This document shows, piece by piece, positions 34,315 to 41,798 of a DNA stretch of 64,000 bases. Source of the stretch: an uncultured bacterium (GTDB lineage Bacteria > Bacillota_I > Bacilli_A > Acholeplasmatales > Anaeroplasmataceae). Position 1 is the stretch's first letter. The number at the start of each line of letters is the position of its first letter. The notes under the pieces are model-generated. The model was not told where the DNA came from, searched no databases, and worked only from the letters and a program-made list of their open reading frames with translations. The stretch spans positions 29,431-93,430 of the forward strand of contig CASEZJ010000010.1 of the NCBI GenBank assembly GCA_949292525.1, written 5' to 3'. Position numbers and translations under genes: made by a program.

Positions 34315-35928
34315 TTTTAAAAATAAGCCCTTCTATTTAAATAATGAAGATATTAAATGGGTAAATGAAACATTTGCTAATATGTCAACTTTAGATAAAA
34401 TTGGACAATTATTCTTTTTAGTAAGTTATCGTAATGATGAAGAATTCTTTAGACATATTGCTTGCGATTTAAAAGTAGGCGGTATGATGTGTAGAACGAT
34501 GTCTAAAGAAGATTTAATAAAATCAATTAGTTCATTACAAAGTAAAGCTAAGATTCCGCTTTTCATAGCGGCAAATTTAGAAGCTGGGCTAAATTGTTAG
34601 GAAAGGTTTGTGCAGAAGAAGCAAAAGCAGTTGGAGCTAATTTTGCTTTTGCTCCTGTTTGTGATATTGATATGAATTTTAGAAATCCTATTACCAATAC
34701 TAGAACTTTTGGTTCTAACAAAGAGACAGTTTTAGAATATGCTAACAGCTATATGCAAGAAGTTCAAGCATATAATATGTTAACATCAATTAAACATTTC
34801 CCTGGTGATGGGGTAGATGAACGAGATCAACATTTATTAACATCAATAAATGAACTATCATGTGCTAAGTGGGACAAAACATACGGATATGTTTATAAAA
34901 ATTTAATTAAAAACGGAGCTAAAGCTGTTATGGTTGGTCATATAATGCAACCTTCTTACACAAAGCATTTTAATCCTAATATAGCAGATGAAGATATAAT
35001 GCCAGCCACCTTAAGCAAAGAACTTTTACAAGATTTATTAAGAAAAAAATTAGGCTTTAAAGGCTTAGTATTAACTGATGCAACTACAATGACAGGTTTT
35101 TGTCAAGCAATGCCTAGAGATAAGGCTGTACCTCTAGCAATTGAATATGGTTGTGATATGTTTTTATTTACCAAAAATTTAGAAGAAGACTTTAAATTTA
35201 TGGTGGATGGTTTTAATAATAATTTATTATCTGAAAAAAGATTAAATGAGGCAGTTATGCGAATTTTAGCTGCAAAAGCATCTATAGGATTACATAAAAA
35301 CAATAATCTTCCAACTCTAGAAAATGCTGATAAAATCATAGCTAAACAAGAATTTAAAGATATAGCTTATAAAATCGCTAATGAATCGATTACATTAGTT
35401 AAAAACAAAGAAAATATAATTCCATTAAATAAAAATAAAATAAAAAATATTCTAGTTTATGAAATTGAAAGTGGGGCAAATGCCCTAGGCTATGACAGAG
35501 CTGTTGGAATGACAGATAAATTCATAGAACTGCTAGAAGCTGAAGGTTTTACTGTTACAAAATTCACTCCCGGCGATCGGTACGAAGGCAAACAATCAAA
35601 ATTTAAAGATATGGTAGATAGTTATGATTTAATGATTTATATAGCTAATTTAGCTACTAAATCTAATCAAACTACAGTGCGGATTGAATGGGCAAATCCA
35701 ATGGGTATGAATTGCCCAATATATATTCATTCAGTCCCAACCATTTTCATTTCTCTAGAAAATCCATATCATCTATTAGATGTTCCCCGCATTAAAACCT
35801 ATATTAATACATATTTCAGCAATGATTATACATTAGAATTATTAGTTGATAAATTATTTGGCAGAAGCAAATTCACAGGTATATCTCCTGTTGATGCATT
35901 CTGTGGTAAATGGGATACTAAATTATAG
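34301..35928 (+). pseudogene. GH3 glycosidase disrupted by a frameshifting deletion
   Basis: Two frames encode the halves of one GH3 enzyme (beta-glucosidase/N-acetylglucosaminidase-like). Part 1 (34301-34600) has DKIGQLFFLVSYRND and ends AANLEAG, then LNC and a TAG stop. Part 2 is open from 34588 to 35928: LGKVCAEEAKAVGANFAFAPV, NPITNTRTFGS, KHFPGDGVDERD and the nucleophile region LVLTDATTMTG, then a C-terminal domain. Relatives normally have about 25-30 residues between NLEAGG and LGKV (NG...GT.FG...A), missing here, with a change of frame. I judge a deletion of about 80 bp, size inferred from family memory. The start at 34301 follows AAAGG; both parts otherwise look well conserved, so the lesion is recent or an assembly error. 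Confidence 0.85.
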
Positions 35929-35937
35929 GAGGATGTT

Positions 35938-36831
35938 ATGATTAATTTAAGTGTAAAATTATTAGATAATTCTAACGCCACTTTGAATACCTATATACTA
36001 GAACGTCAAGAATATGGTCGTAAAGACATTTTACGACCCGCAATGATTGTTTGTCCAGGTGGTGGGTATTCATTTGTAAGTCAAAATGAAGGTGAACCAG
36101 TAGCCTTAGCCTTTGCTCGTGATGGTTATCATACATTTGTACTAAAATATTCAACTGGCATCACCAATCCTTTTCCGCAAGCTTTAACCGAATTAGCTGC
36201 TGCCTATTTATATGTATATAATAATGCCGATAAATATTTTATTGATCGTAATAAAATAAGTGTATGTGGTTTTAGTGCTGGAGGTCACTTAGTTTTAAGT
36301 TTAGCCACTTTCTTTAATGCTGATTTTTTAACTAAAAAATTTAATGTGGATGAAAAAACTCTAAAACCATTTAGTGTTATTGCAGGCTATCCTGCCGTTT
36401 CACTAAGGAACTACCCAAATAAATCAGAAGAAAGTAAAGAAAGAATTAAAGAATTAATAGCAAAAGGCTTAATGGGTGATTTTGGCCCTCACAGTATAAT
36501 TCAAATTGTGACGGGTAAAGAAAATTATAGTGAATCAGATTTAGCAAAAGTTAATTTATTAAATCATGTTCATGCTAATATGCCACCAATTTTCTTATTT
36601 GGTAGTAATCAAGATCAAGTTATATACCCAACAGATATTTTAGAATATGCACTAAAATTAAAAAAATTAAATAACGAATTTGAACTACATTTATATAACA
36701 GAGGTAATCACGGTCTAGCTTTATACGATCATACTATGGCTGATCCATGTCAATTAATTAATATGCATTGTAATACATGGGTTAATGAAGCATTATTATG
36801 GCTAAAAGAAAATGGTGTAAAAAATGATTAA
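35938..36831 (+). CDS. alpha/beta-hydrolase, acetyl-esterase-like
   Basis: 297-residue alpha/beta-hydrolase of the Aes/BD-FAE type. The oxyanion hole is CPGGGYSFVS; the nucleophile elbow is GFSAGGHL with Ser; Asp lies in FGSNQDQVIYP and His in YNRGNHGLALYD. There is no signal peptide, so it acts on imported sugars. In a GH39/GH3 locus a likely job is removing acetyl groups from xylo-oligosaccharides (inference). AGGAGG precedes the ATG. It overlaps the mutase gene by 8 bases. Confidence 0.88.
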   Translation: MINLSVKLLDNSNATLNTYILERQEYGRKDILRPAMIVCPGGGYSFVSQNEGEPVALAFARDGYHTFVLKYSTGITNPFPQALTELAAAYLYVYNNADKYFIDRNKISVCGFSAGGHLVLSLATFFNADFLTKKFNVDEKTLKPFSVIAGYPAVSLRNYPNKSEESKERIKELIAKGLMGDFGPHSIIQIVTGKENYSESDLAKVNLLNHVHANMPPIFLFGSNQDQVIYPTDILEYALKLKKLNNEFELHLYNRGNHGLALYDHTMADPCQLINMHCNTWVNEALLWLKENGVKND

Positions 36832-37465
36832 AGGAATAATATTTGATTTAGATGGTGTAATAACATCAACTGATGAACTACATTATGAAGCTTGGCAAGC
36901 TTTAGCACTAAAACTTGGAATAACAAATTTCACTAAAGAAGATAATTTAAGACAACGTGGTGTTTCTAGATTAGAAAGTTTAGAAGTAGTCCTAGAAAAA
37001 ACAACAAATAAATATAGTGCTGAAGAAAAAATAGCTCTTGCAGACTATAAAAATGAGATTTATAAAAAATTACTAGAGAAAATGGATTCTTCATATCTAA
37101 GTAAAGAAGTGAAGGAAACACTTGAAGAGTTAAAAAAACAAGGCTATAAATTAGCTATTGGTTCATCAAGTAAAAATACAAAAACAATTTTAAATAAAAT
37201 AGGTTTAGGTAATTTCTTTGATGCGATTAGCGATGGGAATAACATAACAAAATCTAAACCTGATCCAGAAGTATTCATTAAAGCAGCTGAAATGTTAAAT
37301 TTAAACCCTAGTAATTGTTTAGTTATTGAGGATGCAAATTCTGGCATTGATGCAGCTAATAGTGGCAATTTTATTAGCGTAGGAATAGGTCCCGCTAGTA
37401 ATTATCTTAAAGCCAAAATAAAAATTAAATCTTTTAAAGACATATTGAATATTGTAAATGAATAA
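36824..37465 (+). CDS. pgmB: beta-phosphoglucomutase-like HAD enzyme
   Basis: 213 residues. HAD motif I IFDLDGVITSTDELHYEAW (nucleophile Asp and acid/base Asp), motif II IGSSSKN, Lys in TKSKPDPEVF and motif IV VIEDANSGIDAA. The segment LRQRGVSRLESLEVVLE is the cap-domain substrate loop of beta-phosphoglucomutase. It interconverts beta-glucose-1-phosphate and glucose-6-phosphate. In this operon a source of beta-G1P is not visible. Confidence 0.88.
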   Translation: MIKGIIFDLDGVITSTDELHYEAWQALALKLGITNFTKEDNLRQRGVSRLESLEVVLEKTTNKYSAEEKIALADYKNEIYKKLLEKMDSSYLSKEVKETLEELKKQGYKLAIGSSSKNTKTILNKIGLGNFFDAISDGNNITKSKPDPEVFIKAAEMLNLNPSNCLVIEDANSGIDAANSGNFISVGIGPASNYLKAKIKIKSFKDILNIVNE

Positions 37466-37507
37466 AAAAAGATTCAAGGCACTAATAAGGCTTTGAATCT
37501 TTTTTAC
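37464..37507 (+). terminator. terminator of sugar ABC operon
   Basis: AAAAAAAGATTCAAGGC pairs with GCTTTGAATCTTTTTT with one G-U pair; it overlaps the pgmB stop codon. Confidence 0.9.
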
Positions 37508-37553
37508 TATTCAATTTTTATTTTCATCTAATAAGTATAATATTTGTAAAAAA

Positions 37554-37582
37554 TTGACAAAAAACAAATATAATGTTATAAT
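37554..37582 (+). promoter_or_regulatory. consensus promoter before Cys-rich ORF and lipoprotein
   Basis: TTGACA (37554-37559) and TATAAT (37577-37582) are 17 bases apart. The leader to the first possible start is about 100 bases and AT-rich; I see no riboswitch in it. Confidence 0.85.
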
Positions 37583-37685
37583 TTTATCGAAAATTAAGTT
37601 GTTTCATTCAAAAGAAATAAAATATCCGAATATAGTTTTATATTTTTTTAAAAAAGCAAAAACATGTTAGAAAGAATGATTTAAA

Positions 37686-38028
37686 ATGTTAAAAAACAAA
37701 ATTTTATTCGGTTTTATATATAGATATTGCCTCGTTGACGAATGAACATCTATGTAGTAGTAACCTAATAAAAAACGATGATCATATTTGCGGCTGCTCA
37801 TTAGATAATCACAATCATTCTTTTTCATCTTATAGAGCAGTAGATGATATGTTTCATTCAGCTATTTGTAATCAATGTCACAAAGATATAAGAAATAAAC
37901 ATATATATACATCATCGATTGCTAAGGCAAAGTGCAAATATTGTGGATTTTTAAGTGATGATAAATATACACCAATAATTTGGAAAACTAGGAGGAAAGA
38001 AGATGAAAAAGATACTAATAGTGCTTAG
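37686..38028 (+). pseudogene. Cys/His-rich protein, start out of frame
   Basis: The open frame ending at 38028 has no ATG; it opens at 37693 and its first possible start is TTG at 37735 without a ribosome binding site. It encodes about 97-110 residues with paired Cys and His (CGCSLDNHNH, ICNQCHKD, KCKYCGF), like the C-terminal zinc-binding repeats in Firmicutes surface proteins. An ATG at 37686 in another frame encodes MLKNKILFGFIY, a possible signal-peptide start, and stops soon after. The two frames meet at a (TA)4 run (37715-37722); one more TA unit would join them into MLKNKILFGFIYIDIASL. It may be a fragment, a pseudogene or a switched gene. Its end overlaps the lipoprotein start by 26 bases. 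Confidence 0.5.
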
Positions 38029-39475
38029 TTTTATTTCGCTCTATTTAATAGGTTGTAATAAAGTAACAGTTGATTTAGAAAATGAAGTTAAAGAAGAATA
38101 TTTATATTTGGTAGAAAATGATAACAATTATCAATATATTGATTTAGCTGGTGAAACCTATTATACATTTGCTAAAAACGAATTAAATGATAAAACAAAT
38201 AGAACAATTAATAAAAACAAAGGTTTTATATCTTTAAAATCAGGTAATTATTTTACCGATAATTCAAAAACTTTAACAAAAACCACTGAGCATTACACTC
38301 CAATTAGAGCAAAAAACAATTTAGATATATATATGTATCGAAAAGATAATGAATATTTTGATTTAACTTTTTCTAAAATTAACAATTTAGACAATTATCA
38401 AGTAATAACAACAATAGTTGATAATGTTTTATTAGCATATTCGGAAAATGACAATAAGTCCATGTTTATTACCCCAGACGGAAAGCAATATGGTAATATC
38501 GAAGGCTATGTGATTAAACCAGTAATAGGTGTACCAATACCAAGTATAGGCATTATTGAAGCAGATGATGGTAAATATTTTTATCAAAGTAGAGATGAAA
38601 ATATGATTAAATTATTTGATGAAAACTTCGGATTAGTAGGTGTTTTAAATAATAATTCTTTTTATCTATTAGAAAATAATGCTCAAGAAAGAGATGGCTC
38701 ATATTATTTTATAGCTAATAGTATGAATCCACATACTTATAAATTAGAAAATATGTTGATATTTGAATCGGATATACCTTCAGATTTACCTGATATAATA
38801 GGACTAGATAAAGAAACTAAATATATTAACACTCTTAGTGTAAATACATATTATTTATTTAGCTTAAATGGCTTTATATATGGCTTAGATTATAAAAAAA
38901 GCATTTCTACAAATGAATATGAATATCAAATTTCTAAATATGACAAAAATATAAATAGAATTGATACCTATATCAGTAGAGTAAAGTATAGCAGTAATAG
39001 GGAAAATTATGAGTTAAATTATGATCCTTACACTAAAAAAGTTGAATATGTTGAAAAAGGTCAATATATTATAAACGGAATAAAATATAATGGAGTTGTT
39101 GAAAGATTTTTGGTTAATGAAACGCTATATTTATATGTGCCTGGCGAAAATACTTTATACGAATATAATGATGAAATGCTTCATATCTATAATAATGTTT
39201 TATATTGTAATACAACGGATAATAATGTTTATTATATGTCAAAACTTACTGATCTCTATTTTATAACTAATAATTCATTATACTTAGTTTATACTTCAAA
39301 AAAAGAATTTGAGTTCGATATAGATTTAGTTAACGTAGATAAAGTATATGGAATTCATAATGAAGTATTTATAGCATCAAATGGTGATACTTTATATATT
39401 AACTTAGAAAATAATTTAACTGATGTTTATAAAGGTACACTTACTCTAACTAATTTAGATAAGTGGTATATGTAA
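38003..39475 (+). CDS. lipoprotein of unknown function
   Basis: 490 residues. The signal peptide MKKILIVLSFISLYLIGC has a lipobox LIGC with Cys18. The rest is hydrophilic, Asn- and Tyr-rich and lacks membrane helices. Repeating short blocks such as NxYYLFSLNGFIYGLDYK, NETLYLYVPGENTLYEYND and NNSLYLVY suggest a beta-propeller or repeated beta-sheet architecture. I do not recognise the family. AGGAGG supports the ATG. It follows the Cys-rich frame in one transcript. Confidence 0.75.
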   Translation: MKKILIVLSFISLYLIGCNKVTVDLENEVKEEYLYLVENDNNYQYIDLAGETYYTFAKNELNDKTNRTINKNKGFISLKSGNYFTDNSKTLTKTTEHYTPIRAKNNLDIYMYRKDNEYFDLTFSKINNLDNYQVITTIVDNVLLAYSENDNKSMFITPDGKQYGNIEGYVIKPVIGVPIPSIGIIEADDGKYFYQSRDENMIKLFDENFGLVGVLNNNSFYLLENNAQERDGSYYFIANSMNPHTYKLENMLIFESDIPSDLPDIIGLDKETKYINTLSVNTYYLFSLNGFIYGLDYKKSISTNEYEYQISKYDKNINRIDTYISRVKYSSNRENYELNYDPYTKKVEYVEKGQYIINGIKYNGVVERFLVNETLYLYVPGENTLYEYNDEMLHIYNNVLYCNTTDNNVYYMSKLTDLYFITNNSLYLVYTSKKEFEFDIDLVNVDKVYGIHNEVFIASNGDTLYINLENNLTDVYKGTLTLTNLDKWYM

Positions 39476-39483
39476 ATGAATTT

Positions 39484-39527
39484 ACCCCAACCTAGAGTCA
39501 AATAATTTAGGTTGGGGAAGTTTTATT
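39484..39527 (+). terminator. terminator of lipoprotein gene
   Basis: CCCCAACCT pairs with AGGTTGGGG, followed by a T-rich tract. Confidence 0.8.
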
Positions 39528-39541
39528 TTTAAAAAACATTT

Positions 39542-39571
39542 AAAAAGTGAAAAAAGTGAAAAAAGTGAAAA
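39542..39571. repeat. 9-bp tandem repeat, three copies
   Basis: GTGAAAAAA-type units repeat about three times in the gene-free stretch between the lipoprotein gene and tRNA-Arg. No function is apparent. Confidence 0.6.
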
Positions 39572-39607
39572 TTTCAATAAAAAGCTCGAATAAAATCGTA
39601 TTTTTAA

Positions 39608-39682
39608 TGCATAAAAAAATAATGTGTAGTAAAATATTAAATTCTTGCAGAAAATTTAATTAAACCACACATTATACTAATT
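39608..39682 (-). terminator. large imperfect hairpin downstream of tRNA-Arg
   Basis: Outer arms AATGTGTAGT and CCACACATT, and inner arms ATTAAATT and AATTTAAT, form a nested stem-loop. On the minus strand it is followed by a T-rich run (ATTATTTTTTTA), so it can end tRNA-Arg transcription. Its size is unusual for a terminator. Confidence 0.4.
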
Positions 39683-39726
39683 AAATTCTAAATAAAAAAA
39701 TCATTAGAATTTATTAAATTTCTTAG

Positions 39727-39803
<77 letters not shown>

Positions 39804-39814
39804 AACGCTCGTTT

Positions 39815-39843
39815 ATTATATAATAATTGAAACAATTTGTAAA
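39815..39843 (-). promoter_or_regulatory. promoter of tRNA-Arg
   Basis: Minus-strand TTTACA (39838-39843) and TATAAT (39815-39820) are 17 bases apart, 12 bases before the tRNA. Confidence 0.75.
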
Positions 39844-39849
39844 TAGCAA

Positions 39850-39878
39850 TTGCATAAAATTTATTTTTTTTATATAAT
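39850..39878 (+). promoter_or_regulatory. promoter of helical protein gene
   Basis: TTGCAT (39850-39855) and TATAAT (39873-39878) are 17 bases apart. The ribosome binding site follows at once, so the 5' leader is very short. Confidence 0.6.
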
Positions 39879-39898
39879 GACGGAAGGAGATGATTTTA

Positions 39899-40657
39899 AT
39901 GAACAATATTGATAAAATTAAAGAACTACAAGAGGAATTATCCGGTATATTATTTAGTGTTGACCAGTTATTAAAAGATAAATTAGAAACAGAAACTAGA
40001 TTTATTGATGAATTAAAGAAAGAATATATTGAAAATTTAAATTTAGGTGTTAGCATAACAATTTTTAAGGAAATATTAAAATTACATGATGAAGGTAAGA
40101 CTAATGATGAAATCAAAAAAAGTTTAGTACCTTTAAAAAATAATACTGGTAAAAGAGTTGCATACATTAATAACCAAATGCGAGCTGCTAGAGATATTAA
40201 GCAAGCTAAAGATAAATATTCAATTGAACAACTAAATGAATTTAGCAATACGTATGCTGAGGTATTAAGAACATATCATCCGTTAATAACATTAACAAAT
40301 GATCGTATTTCTATCACTACATTTAACACTTTACGTCAGTTTTATATGGTTTCTAATATCGATGCTTTTAATGGGGTTTTTAAAGAACATCCAATTCCTC
40401 TTCATGAATTCCCTAATCAAGAAAGAGCAATACAAATTTATGAAGCAAATATTAAATTATATAAAGAGCAATTAGCGAAAATTAAAACTGATGATAAAAT
40501 TGTTAAAATGAAAGAAATAATAAATGATGATGCCTTAATAGCTAGAGAAGAAACAGCTTTAAGACAACAAAACTATAAATTAAAACAAGATTTTAATAAT
40601 TTAAAAACTAAAATTCAATCTGCATTCCCTGAAGGAATAAATGATATTCTTAAATAG
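39899..40657 (+). CDS. helical protein of unknown function
   Basis: 252 residues, charged, predicted mostly helical. The first 60 residues look like a coiled coil (IKELQEELSGILFSVDQLL, ETRFIDELKKEYIENL), a middle region is helical (EILKLHDEGKTNDEIKKSL, which resembles a small helix-turn-helix), and residues about 185-250 form a second coiled coil. No family recognised. The ATG at 39899 is chosen because AAGGAG lies nine bases upstream; an ATG at 39890 abuts that site. It is convergent with recU and overlaps its 3' end by 8 bases. Confidence 0.72.
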   Translation: MNNIDKIKELQEELSGILFSVDQLLKDKLETETRFIDELKKEYIENLNLGVSITIFKEILKLHDEGKTNDEIKKSLVPLKNNTGKRVAYINNQMRAARDIKQAKDKYSIEQLNEFSNTYAEVLRTYHPLITLTNDRISITTFNTLRQFYMVSNIDAFNGVFKEHPIPLHEFPNQERAIQIYEANIKLYKEQLAKIKTDDKIVKMKEIINDDALIAREETALRQQNYKLKQDFNNLKTKIQSAFPEGINDILK

Positions 40658-41246
40658 TTTTTTTAATTAATTCAGGATTTGAATCAAGATAGTAATCAAC
40701 AGCTTTCAAATAATCTAGTCTAGGATTATAGCCTTCTTTAATTAGTAGGCTATTTTCTTTTATTTCAAGATAAGTTATTGATTTTCTACCGTCATTTTCC
40801 ATTCTATGCCAAAACTTTTCTAAGGCTTTAATCGGTAATAAATAGTTTTCTGAATAATGATTCCAAGCTATTATTATAAATCCTATTCCTCCATGTTCAT
40901 AAATATTAAGTAAATGTTTATATTGATGAGGATGAATATTAGCAAGTGGAAAAGCTGTTTTATTATGATTTTCTTTAGCCTCAAAATCGATATAATATCC
41001 TTTATATATACCATTATAATCAGTAGTTGATGGCGTTTTGTAATATGCTTCAGTTATAACTGCTTTACTACGCATCGGGTAATCAACTTTAACGATTTGC
41101 ACAGGTGTTGGTTTTTTATAGATCACAGCTAAGTCTTTTGTTAAGTAATACAAATTAGTGGCATTAATTTCCTCTTCTAATTGCATACCTAAATTAGCTT
41201 TGTTTATAAAATTACTTGTTTGTGTTTTCTTAGTTGGAAAGTTCAT
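40650..41246 (-). CDS. recU: Holliday junction resolvase RecU
   Basis: 198-residue endonuclease that cuts Holliday junctions during recombination and chromosome segregation. It has NKANLGMQLEEEINATNLYY (family N-terminal motif), the catalytic core TTDYNGIYKGYYIDFEAKE (Asp, then Glu-x-Lys) and FPLANIHPHQYKHLLNIYEHGG. RecU is specific to Bacilli and Mollicutes. In B. subtilis it neighbours ponA; here no penicillin-binding protein is next to it. Confidence 0.94.
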   Translation of the reverse strand: MNFPTKKTQTSNFINKANLGMQLEEEINATNLYYLTKDLAVIYKKPTPVQIVKVDYPMRSKAVITEAYYKTPSTTDYNGIYKGYYIDFEAKENHNKTAFPLANIHPHQYKHLLNIYEHGGIGFIIIAWNHYSENYLLPIKALEKFWHRMENDGRKSITYLEIKENSLLIKEGYNPRLDYLKAVDYYLDSNPELIKKTI

Positions 41247-41380
41247 AAAATCACCTTAATAATTATAAAATAAAGCAATGGAAATAGCTACATTTTTTAC
41301 TAAAATGCTTTCATTTTTTAAAACAGTATTTATTTTTTTAATAAAAATCATTATAATTATTACGTAGGAGGTATAGAAAA

Positions 41381-41701
41381 ATGGCAGATGTAAAAAAAGT
41401 AAAGGTTGTTTTTAACATTACTTCACCAGTTAAATTAGATTGTGTATACGTGTGTGGTAATTTAGCAGAATTAGGTGAATGGAATGCTAAAAAAGCTATT
41501 AAAGCAGTCTATGATGCAGAAAATGAATGCTATAGCGTTTCTAAAATGTTACCTTTAGGTCAAGAAGTTTCTTACAAAGTGTTAGCGAATAAAGAATGGG
41601 CTAATGTAGAAGCGGCTGAATGTGGTTGGGATGTTGACAATCACTATTTCGTAGTTGAAAAAGGACATGTTGAAACAGTTTATGTAGCTTGCTTTAAGTA
41701 A
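41381..41701 (+). CDS. free-standing CBM20-like starch-binding domain protein
   Basis: 106 residues that constitute a single beta-sandwich domain like CBM20/CBM48: VKVVFNITSPVKLDCVYVCGN, LAELGEWNAKKAIKAV (the LGxW motif, with Trp as a sugar-stacking candidate) and VSYKVLANKEWANVEAAECG, another Trp at a classic contact site. There is no signal peptide, enzyme domain or membrane anchor, so it is a cytoplasmic glycan-binding module on its own. AGGAGG precedes the ATG; -10 TATAAT is at 41352. It is monocistronic with a terminator. Confidence 0.8.
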   Translation: MADVKKVKVVFNITSPVKLDCVYVCGNLAELGEWNAKKAIKAVYDAENECYSVSKMLPLGQEVSYKVLANKEWANVEAAECGWDVDNHYFVVEKGHVETVYVACFK

Positions 41702-41704
41702 CAA

Positions 41705-41735
41705 TAAAAAAGCCAAATTTAAATGGCTTTTTTTA
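41705..41735 (+). terminator. terminator of CBM20-like gene
   Basis: AAAAAAGCC and GGCTTTTTTT pair around AAATTTAAAT. Confidence 0.85.
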
Positions 41736-41764
41736 TTGCAAATTTTGCCATTTTTTAATATAAT
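41736..41764 (+). promoter_or_regulatory. promoter of RNase J gene
   Basis: TTGCAA (41736-41741) and TATAAT (41759-41764) are 17 bases apart, directly after the previous terminator. Confidence 0.75.
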
Positions 41765-41798
41765 GAATTAGAATTATTCGTTGCAAGGAGATGATATT

